Assembly (NCBI GenBank): GCA_938040915.1
Contig: CALHZE010000117.1
Location: forward strand, 1 to 5,852
DNA: 5,852 bases
Reading direction: 5' to 3'
Origin: an uncultured Bacteroidia bacterium
GTDB lineage: Bacteria; Bacteroidota; Bacteroidia; Bacteroidales; CAJPTX01
How positions within the stretch are numbered: the first letter of the stretch is position 1; each line of letters opens with the position of its first letter. Under the pieces are notes generated by a model. The model ran no database searches, had not been told where the DNA came from, and worked only from the letters and a program-made list of their open reading frames with translations. Shown one piece after another: positions 1-5,852 of this stretch. The translations under genes were made by a program, and so were the position numbers.

Positions 1-9
1 GCCATCCCC

Positions 10-324
10 CTACTTTCCACTTAAAAGCGTAACGTTCCCCTTCTGGTCAAACAGTGTGCCGTCATAAAAGACGCCCACTGCGCGCCACGTGTAAACACCA
101 TCAGGACACAACATCCCATTAAAGTAACCATCCCAACCCTGACGCAAGTCTGTAGACTCAAACAACTGCTCGCCAGAGCGGTGGAACACCATCAACTTAT
201 ACTCCTTGATTCCGACCGTATTATACGGGTGGAAGATCTGATTCCGCTCTCCCTCCTGTTCGTAATAACCGCCCGTGCTGCCCGACTGCGACGGCGCAAA
301 GGCATTCGGGAACTCTAAGTAACC
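10..324 (-). other. T9SS type B C-terminal sorting domain (CHU_C / gliding motility-associated CTD)
   Basis: This domain covers residues 1843-1946 of the CDS. It has the expected order of family landmarks: FPNAFAPS near its start, then a YKLMVFHRSGEQLFES strand pair, GWDGYFNG, CPDGVYTWRA, and a terminal GNVTLLSGK ending in a basic residue. Its length of 104 residues is normal for the family. In known systems this domain directs the protein through the T9SS outer-membrane translocon, and type B cargo usually depends on a PorP/SprF-like partner. One small departure is that the usual R-W-G motif reads R-S-G here. It joins the last PKD domain through a short FVYVSGAG linker, the usual arrangement. 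Confidence 0.93.
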
Positions 325-3300
325 CGCGCCCGACACATAGACAAAGCCCTTCTTCTCCAGCGTCGCCTCACAACCCTTGTCACTCCGTGCCGACAACGTA
401 ATGTCGTAAAGACCTGGATCTGAATATGAATGCTCGGGGTTCTCTTCCACAGACGTCGTCCCATCACCAAAGATCCACTCATACGTCGCTCCCAAACGCG
501 TCAAGTTCAGGAACTGTGCCGTCGCATAAGGCAACTGCAACGACTCGGGAGCATACTTAAAGTCAACCTCAGGGCGACGATACACCTCTATCAGTCGGTG
601 CGTCGTGCTCTCGCCCCCATCGCCGCGCGTGGTCAACACAACGTTATACTTACCGGGTTCGGAGAAGATGTGCTCCGGACGCCGAGTGTTAGACACCGTA
701 CCATCACCAAAGTCCCACTCATAACCATTCGCATATTTCGTCTCGCGGTCGTCAAAAAGTACCTTGAGCGGCGGACAACCCGCAACAACATCCGAGGTAA
801 ACGACGCTTCCGAACGTGGTGCGCGAATCGTAATAAAGTTCTTAATCACATCCTGACACGGTCCGTTGTCCACCGTCAACGTGATCGGGATCTGGAAGCC
901 CTGCGCCTTGTCGCCCCACGTCTTGTAGAGGTGAGGCGTCGGGTTCTGCTCTTGGCTTCCTGTCCCATCGCCAAACTCCCAACGATATTGCCACGTAGCA
1001 GGCGCTGGTTGCGTCTGGTTGACAAACGTCACCGGCACCTCGGGGTCTTGGAACGTCGCCGTAACCGGAGTCACCGAGAACGCGGCGTGGGGTTTTGCGT
1101 GCACCGTCAGCGGGTGCATCACCTCGCCCTCACAACCCGTCTGTGAGCGAGCTGTCAGCTTAATAGAAAACGTCTTATCCACATCCGTCGCGTTCACAAA
1201 CGTGTGTTGGGGCGATTCGTTCGTGTCGCCTGCGCCATCCCCAAAGTCCCAGCTATAGTAGGAGGCATTTTGCGACTCATTAGAAAACTGCACGGGGTAC
1301 GGGCTACAAGCCGTCGTTTGGGTTACGAAATGGAAGCCTGCACGCACCTGAGGATAGATCACGATCGGCAACGTCGCCACATCTTTACATCCGTTCGCGC
1401 TCGTCACTTCCAGTTGCGTCTGGTAGGTCACCTCCGCATCCGTCGCATTTTGGTAGCGGTGTTTCACTCCTGTAAGCTCTTCGCTCGTCTCCGTTGCGCC
1501 GTCGCCAAAGTCATACGCATAGCTCAGGTTCACCCCCTCTGTCTTTGAAATATCAATCTGTGCCTCATACGGAGGGCAGTGGAGCGCCTCGCCGCGGAAC
1601 TCGAAGTTTGCGAGCGGTTTCGGGAAGACCACGATCTTGTGCTCCTGTTCGCCCACGCAACCCTGTTCGGAGATCGCGCGAAGCGTCACCGTATATTCCT
1701 TCTCTGCCGTGTGCGAGGGGTTCTCGAGTTGCGGCGTCAATTCGGAGGTGGCGCCCACCGAGAGACCATCCACGAGCCACTCATAACGCGCTGAGCCATA
1801 GACTTTCGACGTGCTCCGGAGTTCCACTGTCAAGGGGTGACAGCCATTCTCGGTAAAGGTAAACTCGGGGACGACCTTCGGGAAGATCCGAAGGTTTTGT
1901 GACGTACTCAAGCGACACTCGGGGTGTAGGGTCAAGCGAACCTCAAGTGACACCTCGCGACGCATAATCTGTGTAGCATCTTCGTTCGGGTTCTCATACC
2001 GCTGTTTCGGAGGGTGTTGACCCGAAAAGTCAGTACCAATGTGCCACGTATAGTCGTAGGCGTGAGAGGTCGAAGACTCGAGCAACCCATATTCCACCTC
2101 AAGCGGCGAACACCCCTCGATCGGCGTAGCGCTGAAACTAGCGTCGAGTTTCGGCCAAACAGTCAGCGTCTTCTCCGAGGTCGCCGTACAGCCAAACAAG
2201 TTACGCGCCGTGAGTCGGATCTTCACCTCGCGATCCGTCGCCTTATCTAGGTTCTCATACGTCCGGTCTGCGGGCGTCGGTTCGTCGGTTGAGCCAAAGT
2301 CCACCAAATCCCACGAATATTTCAGCCCTTCGCCACCGCGACTTAGGTTCGTGAAGCCCACCGTTACGGGGTTACAACCCGCATCTTTCGAGAGTTGGAA
2401 CTCCGAGATCAGGCGAGGAGGAACAACCAACGGGCTAGACTTCTCATCCGAACAAATGCCCGCGCTCACCTTCAGTTTCAACGTCAGGTTCTTCGTCTCG
2501 TTCGTCTGGTTATCGAGGGTTAGCGCCGGAAGGTCATACACGCTCGGAAGCGCCTGCGTATCGCCATCGAGCGTCCATTCGTACTTTGCGCCCACTGACG
2601 AATTGTTGGTCACGCGCACCTCATACGGCGTACACTGATCGGTCCAGTTCATCGTAAACGACGCTTTCGGGCGTGGGAACACCTTCACTGTCTGTGTCTT
2701 AGAAACCGAGCAGCCGTGTTCGTTTTCCACAGTGTAGATCGCCGTGAAGTCGCGCGGTGCTGTCTCGTTGTTCGTATAGTTATGTTTAGACTCGGCTTGG
2801 TTTGACCCCATGCCGTCGCCAAAATCCCATTTCGACTTAAAGGTGTTACCACCGCTCACCGTCGAGCTAAACGACACCTCTTCGGCATCAGAACAGAGTT
2901 CCAACGGCGTGACTCGAATCTCAGCCTTCAGCAAGGGCATCACCGTCAGCTCGGCGCTGGTCTCACTAGAGCACTTCAGTTTCGAGATCGCGTGGGTTTG
3001 CGACGCCGTCATTTTCACCTTATACGTCTGAGCGTCGGTAGCGTGATCGTTAGTAAAGTCTTGGGTAAAAGCGTCTTTATTGTGACGGTTGACGCGATTG
3101 CCGTCGCCAAACTGCCACTGATAGAGCGACTCGACGCCGGTCGTTGCCTCGCTCCCCAACGTATGGTTCTGCATTTCGACCGACAAGGGCTGTTTGCAGA
3201 TATCCCCTTTGTTCATCGAGATCTTCGCTTCCACACGAGGGTGCACCAAGACCGGAACAGGGTCTGACTTCACACGACAACCGCCGTTCGAGACGTTTGG

Positions 3301-5852
3301 TTGACGGCTCACGATGTAGACATTATAGGTCACGTCTTGGTCGGTGCGGTTCACAAAGGTGTGAGACACTGACTCGCCGTTTTTAGAGAGCACCACGTCT
3401 GAGTCGTCACCAAAGTGCCACTCGTGGATCAGGTCGGGCGTCCCCCCTGTCGTGTTGTTTGCAAACGTCCGCGGGATCGGGTCGTCGCTGCAGACCTTAT
3501 CTCCGTTTGCCACCACCACGCGAGGCGTGATGCGCGGCGGCACCGCGATCGGGCTCAACTCCAGTTTTCCGACACACTTCGGACCGGCTGGCCACTGCTT
3601 AGAGGCTTCAAACGACACCGCGTAGTTCACCAGTTTATTCGTCGCATGGTTCACCAGTTCGCGCTGGATGGTCGCAAGGTTGGTCGATGTGACGTGTTCT
3701 TCGTTGCCATTCTGAGAGTCGTCGGGTTTGAATATCCAGACATAGTCACTCGCGTTTTGAGAGACATTCTCGATGCGGATTTGTGCCTTATCACAAGGCG
3801 GAGCGATCGTCGTCGTCACGTGAGAGACCGGCAACACCTGTGGATACACCTTTATCTTCACCGAGGTCGTCGCAGCAGGACCATTGTCGCAACCCGGCAC
3901 CTCGCCCGTCACGTGGAGCTTAATCACAAATTCCTTAACCGTGGCGCCCGTGTTATGGAACTCGTGTTCTACGCGTTCCTTCGTGTCTGCGGGGAGCACC
4001 GTGCCGTCACCAAAGTCCCACGAATAGGTCTTAGCGCCCGACGAGTTGCTCGCAAACGTCACTTTACCTGGCGCACAGAAGCTTTGTTCGTCGAGACTCA
4101 AGTCGCGGATACCCGCGCGCAAAAGTTTCGGCACTTTCACCTCAAACGGGGTCGCCTGACCTTTACAGCCCGCCGAGTTACGGACCTCGAGTTTGATCGA
4201 ACCTGTCGTCCCTGAGTTCGAAAAATGGTAGCGGTTCGTATGTACTGGGTCTTGGACGCCGCCCTCCGTAGTCCACTCTTCGATCAGTCCGGTCGTGGGC
4301 GAGCTCGTGTTAGTCACCTCGACCATCACGGGGTTACACTTCTCTTTGACCTCCGCGATAAATGAGGCGCGTATCTCTGGCAGTAATTCGAACTCGCGGG
4401 AAAAGTTCTGTTCTTCAGTGCAGTAGTCGTTAGAAGCCAACAGTTTTACCTTATAGCGTGAAGAGGCGTCTGACTTATTGTCGAGGTTCTTTTCGATCGT
4501 TGCACCTTCGAGTTGCGAACCGTCCTCAAATTCCCAGAGGTATTTCTTTGCTCCCGTGGCGGTAAGGTGTGCCTTAGCCGGTGCACAAAGTTTATCGTTC
4601 TGGTTCAGCGGACGTGTCACGCCGTCGGCGCCCGTGTAGGTCAGCTCCCACGAGGTCTGCAAGCGGGGGTTGACCACTACGTCTTCTTCCACCCACTTCA
4701 CACATCCGCCGCTCGTTTTTGCCTCAAAGCGAATCCGGAAGGTCTTTGGCGTGGGGTCGGTGTTCCGCAATTTCTGGTCAAAGATCAGCGGGTTACCGCT
4801 TTTAGACACCTTCGCGCCATCGATATACCACGTCATATTGTTTTCCGTGACGTTCGCGCCTTCGATTTGGGCGATAATATTCGGGATGAAGTCGCCTTCC
4901 GCATTGGGGCAGCCGCGGAACGTGCCGCCAAAGAAGCTGACATTGAGGTTCGCTGGCACCTCGATGCTTCGCTCCACCTCCGCTTTACAGCCCCCATCGT
5001 CATTCACCGCGATCATCTTAATCTTTTGGAAGATCGACGACGTACCCGCATTCTCCAAAGTAAAGGTCTCGTTCAGGGGCACGGTAGCGCCGCCCAAACC
5101 TTGGACGGTTTTCAAAACGATCGGTACGGTCTCCCCTTGGGTCAGCAATTGCCACTCAACCCGAGTCGCCTTTTGCAACGAACCCGTGATCGTCGGATGG
5201 AACGGATAGCACGTTGCGGGGCGGTTCACGTCAAACGGATGGATGCGGGGTTGCGGGTACACTCGCAGCGGGAGTTCGCTACGATCTTTACAATACCCGT
5301 TGTTGACCGTCAGGCTCAGTTTGTAGTTCCCCTCGGGGAAGATCTCACTCAAGGCGACGCCATTCGGGTTAGATAGGGGTAGTGAGGCGCCTCCGCCTTG
5401 CGGTTTCACCTCCCATTGATAGGTCAGGTGCTCGCCGTCAGAGACGCTCGTTGGGGCGAGAGGTTTGCCTTGGCAAACCTCAGAAGCCTTAAGCTCAATC
5501 TTCGATTTCAAGAGGGGGGCGAGCAGAAGGTTCTGTTCCACGCTGTCGCGACAACTATTGGTGCCATCGCTCACATAGAGCCGCACGGGTTGTATCATCG
5601 TGCTCTGTGCCAAGCTGTTGTGAAACTCTCGGACGCGGAACGCATGACGCGGGTTCGCAGGGGTCGTATAGGGAATCTCCTCCGTACCATCGGCAAATTT
5701 CCACAAAAAACGAGTACCCGCAGGGTAAGACGCTGCGTTAGTCACCTCCAGTTGCGTCCGGAACGGGGTGCACGCTGGGTTCGACGCGCCATTCGCGGGC
5801 GCTAATCCCGCTACGTAGTCGACCGTCGGTTTAGCCAGGGGGGGGAGGATGT
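10..5852 (-). CDS. Giant PKD-repeat protein with type B T9SS sorting domain, 5' end missing
   Basis: The frame is open from the right edge to a TAG at 10-12, giving 1946 visible residues. The first potential start, a GTG at 5743-5745, is internal: the 35 codons upstream of it have no stop and complete the first repeat, including its first cysteine in the motif ACTPF. The true start lies outside the window. In order, the protein has the end of one repeat (residues 1-5), 20 PKD-like repeats (about 6-1842) and a CHU_C/TIGR04131-type C-terminal domain (1843-1946). Proteins of this build are exported through the Sec system and then the type IX secretion system, and act outside the cell; SprB of Flavobacterium johnsoniae, a gliding adhesin, is the best-known very large example. 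No catalytic motif, transmembrane segment or coiled coil is visible. A role as adhesin, filament or matrix protein is inferred from architecture only. The family assignment is secure; the specific function is unknown. Confidence 0.95.
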   Translation of the reverse strand, partial: ILPPLAKPTVDYVAGLAPANGASNPACTPFRTQLEVTNAASYPAGTRFLWKFADGTEEIPYTTPANPRHAFRVREFHNSLAQSTMIQPVRLYVSDGTNSCRDSVEQNLLLAPLLKSKIELKASEVCQGKPLAPTSVSDGEHLTYQWEVKPQGGGASLPLSNPNGVALSEIFPEGNYKLSLTVNNGYCKDRSELPLRVYPQPRIHPFDVNRPATCYPFHPTITGSLQKATRVEWQLLTQGETVPIVLKTVQGLGGATVPLNETFTLENAGTSSIFQKIKMIAVNDDGGCKAEVERSIEVPANLNVSFFGGTFRGCPNAEGDFIPNIIAQIEGANVTENNMTWYIDGAKVSKSGNPLIFDQKLRNTDPTPKTFRIRFEAKTSGGCVKWVEEDVVVNPRLQTSWELTYTGADGVTRPLNQNDKLCAPAKAHLTATGAKKYLWEFEDGSQLEGATIEKNLDNKSDASSRYKVKLLASNDYCTEEQNFSREFELLPEIRASFIAEVKEKCNPVMVEVTNTSSPTTGLIEEWTTEGGVQDPVHTNRYHFSNSGTTGSIKLEVRNSAGCKGQATPFEVKVPKLLRAGIRDLSLDEQSFCAPGKVTFASNSSGAKTYSWDFGDGTVLPADTKERVEHEFHNTGATVKEFVIKLHVTGEVPGCDNGPAATTSVKIKVYPQVLPVSHVTTTIAPPCDKAQIRIENVSQNASDYVWIFKPDDSQNGNEEHVTSTNLATIQRELVNHATNKLVNYAVSFEASKQWPAGPKCVGKLELSPIAVPPRITPRVVVANGDKVCSDDPIPRTFANNTTGGTPDLIHEWHFGDDSDVVLSKNGESVSHTFVNRTDQDVTYNVYIVSRQPNVSNGGCRVKSDPVPVLVHPRVEAKISMNKGDICKQPLSVEMQNHTLGSEATTGVESLYQWQFGDGNRVNRHNKDAFTQDFTNDHATDAQTYKVKMTASQTHAISKLKCSSETSAELTVMPLLKAEIRVTPLELCSDAEEVSFSSTVSGGNTFKSKWDFGDGMGSNQAESKHNYTNNETAPRDFTAIYTVENEHGCSVSKTQTVKVFPRPKASFTMNWTDQCTPYEVRVTNNSSVGAKYEWTLDGDTQALPSVYDLPALTLDNQTNETKNLTLKLKVSAGICSDEKSSPLVVPPRLISEFQLSKDAGCNPVTVGFTNLSRGGEGLKYSWDLVDFGSTDEPTPADRTYENLDKATDREVKIRLTARNLFGCTATSEKTLTVWPKLDASFSATPIEGCSPLEVEYGLLESSTSHAYDYTWHIGTDFSGQHPPKQRYENPNEDATQIMRREVSLEVRLTLHPECRLSTSQNLRIFPKVVPEFTFTENGCHPLTVELRSTSKVYGSARYEWLVDGLSVGATSELTPQLENPSHTAEKEYTVTLRAISEQGCVGEQEHKIVVFPKPLANFEFRGEALHCPPYEAQIDISKTEGVNLSYAYDFGDGATETSEELTGVKHRYQNATDAEVTYQTQLEVTSANGCKDVATLPIVIYPQVRAGFHFVTQTTACSPYPVQFSNESQNASYYSWDFGDGAGDTNESPQHTFVNATDVDKTFSIKLTARSQTGCEGEVMHPLTVHAKPHAAFSVTPVTATFQDPEVPVTFVNQTQPAPATWQYRWEFGDGTGSQEQNPTPHLYKTWGDKAQGFQIPITLTVDNGPCQDVIKNFITIRAPRSEASFTSDVVAGCPPLKVLFDDRETKYANGYEWDFGDGTVSNTRRPEHIFSEPGKYNVVLTTRGDGGESTTHRLIEVYRRPEVDFKYAPESLQLPYATAQFLNLTRLGATYEWIFGDGTTSVEENPEHSYSDPGLYDITLSARSDKGCEATLEKKGFVYVSGAGYLEFPNAFAPSQSGSTGGYYEQEGERNQIFHPYNTVGIKEYKLMVFHRSGEQLFESTDLRQGWDGYFNGMLCPDGVYTWRAVGVFYDGTLFDQKGNVTLLSGK
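325..810 (-). repeat. Two classical PKD domains (R19, R20)
   Basis: R19 is at 568-810 (residues 1681-1761) and R20 at 325-567 (residues 1762-1842), each exactly 81 residues. Both carry the PKD signature: YEWDFGDGT and YEWIFGDGT, followed by PEHIFSEPGKYNVVL and PEHSYSDPGLYDITL. They are shorter than the upstream repeats and keep the standard Pro-Gly turn before the next strand. Each has only one cysteine: residue 1692 in R19 (first position) and residue 1827 in R20 (second position). PKD domains are Ig-like beta sandwiches that serve as spacers or binding modules in surface proteins. Confidence 0.93.
811..1086 (-). repeat. Transitional PKD-like repeat (R18)
   Basis: Residues 1589-1680 (92 residues) contain YRWEFGDGTG and a PHLY strand start, so the PKD fold is clear. 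It is intermediate between the two classes in the array. It has the longer loop seen upstream, here YKTWGDKAQGF, but lacks the Asn of that loop. It keeps only the second cysteine (residue 1665, in GPCQD); the position of the first is occupied by FQDPEVP. Confidence 0.88.
1087..5835 (-). repeat. Array of 17 two-cysteine PKD-like repeats (R1-R17)
   Basis: Approximate boundaries, in protein order, are R1 5509-5835, R2 5245-5508, R3 4945-5244, R4 4660-4944, R5 4372-4659, R6 4120-4371, R7 3832-4119, R8 3529-3831, R9 3232-3528, R10 2929-3231, R11 2668-2928, R12 2410-2667, R13 2146-2409, R14 1870-2145, R15 1612-1869, R16 1345-1611, R17 1087-1344. Repeats are 84-109 residues. The typical order is a strand such as ASF, a first Cys usually in a C-x-P context, a Y-x-W core, a loop with F/Y/L-x-N, a strand such as Y-x-V-x-L-x-A, a second Cys often as GC, and a closing V-x-P-x-L/V linker. 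The core Trp is present in every repeat except R16, which has Tyr. FGDG is intact in R7, R10, R11, R16 and R17, altered in R1 (FADG), R5 (FEDG) and R9 (FGDD), and unrecognisable in the rest. Boundaries are set by eye and may be off by several residues. Confidence 0.88.
5460..5481. repeat. 22-bp inverted repeat inside the coding sequence
   Basis: Two perfect 10-base arms, GAGGTTTGCC and GGCAAACCTC, flank a central TT. The element lies inside repeat R2, across the codons for E-V-C-Q-G-K-P-L, and includes that repeat's first cysteine codon. It could form a tight hairpin in DNA or mRNA. No function is assigned; it may be coincidental. Confidence 0.8.
5836..5852 (-). repeat. C-terminal end of a preceding repeat (truncated by window edge)
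   Basis: The first visible residues, ILPPL followed by AKPTVDYVAG, match the junctions between other repeats, such as VPPRL-ISEFQL and VMPLL-KAEIRV. The array therefore most likely continues beyond the right edge by at least one more repeat. Only five whole codons of it are visible. Confidence 0.6.
5838..5845. repeat. G8 homopolymer (C8 on the coding strand)
   Basis: This run of eight G is the longest homopolymer noticed in the window. It encodes part of a Leu-Pro-Pro-Leu junction on the minus strand. A one-base length change here would shift the frame of everything downstream in the gene. Confidence 0.9.

Noticed and set aside
461..720. Recurrent short DNA matches such as CCATCACCAAAG at 461 and 701
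   Set aside because: These are the reverse complement of codons for the F-G-D-G core in successive repeats, not regulatory sites or a CRISPR array.
430..1146. 238-codon open frame on the plus strand
   Set aside because: It overlaps the strongest PKD domains on the other strand, is Arg-rich, and shows no family resemblance.
1565..1780. 71-codon minus-strand frame overlapping R15 and R16
   Set aside because: It is an out-of-frame shadow inside the large gene with no start context or recognisable product.
3415..4215. 266-codon open frame on the plus strand
   Set aside because: Same antisense register as above, no domain signature, and full overlap with well-supported repeats R6 to R9.
4513..5376. 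287-codon open frame on the plus strand
   Set aside because: It is directly antisense and in codon register with the large gene. Such frames stay open because the gene rarely uses TTA, CTA or TCA codons. The translation is Arg/His-rich with no recognisable domain.

Overview
The whole window lies inside one very long minus-strand gene. Its reading frame enters at the right edge (5852) and ends at a TAG at 10-12. The visible 1946 residues are a tandem array of about 20 PKD-like (Ig-fold) repeats, followed by a C-terminal type IX secretion (T9SS) sorting domain of type B, the CHU_C or 'gliding motility-associated C-terminal' family. The product is therefore most likely a giant secreted or surface-attached structural protein, such as an adhesin, filament or matrix protein. 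No enzymatic motif is visible. The N-terminus, signal peptide and promoter lie outside the window.

Organism: T9SS type B sorting domains are confined to the Bacteroidota, so that phylum is a firm inference. The base composition is slightly GC-rich for the phylum. The style of the C-terminal domain would suit a Bacteroidales member such as a Porphyromonas relative, but the genus is a guess.

Layout, in protein order (right to left; residues are numbered from the first whole codon at 5848-5850): 5836-5852 is the last strand of a preceding repeat and contains a run of eight G (C8 in the gene). 1087-5835 holds 17 repeats (R1-R17), each with exactly two cysteines; 16 of them have an Asn-containing loop where classical PKD domains have a Pro-Gly turn. 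811-1086 is a transitional repeat (R18). 325-810 holds two short, classical PKD domains (R19, R20). 10-324 is the sorting domain.

The long open frames on the plus strand are antisense shadows of this gene. There is no intergenic stretch apart from nine bases after the stop codon, which include an ATG that could open a downstream gene. No RNA gene, mobile element, CRISPR array, promoter or terminator is visible.
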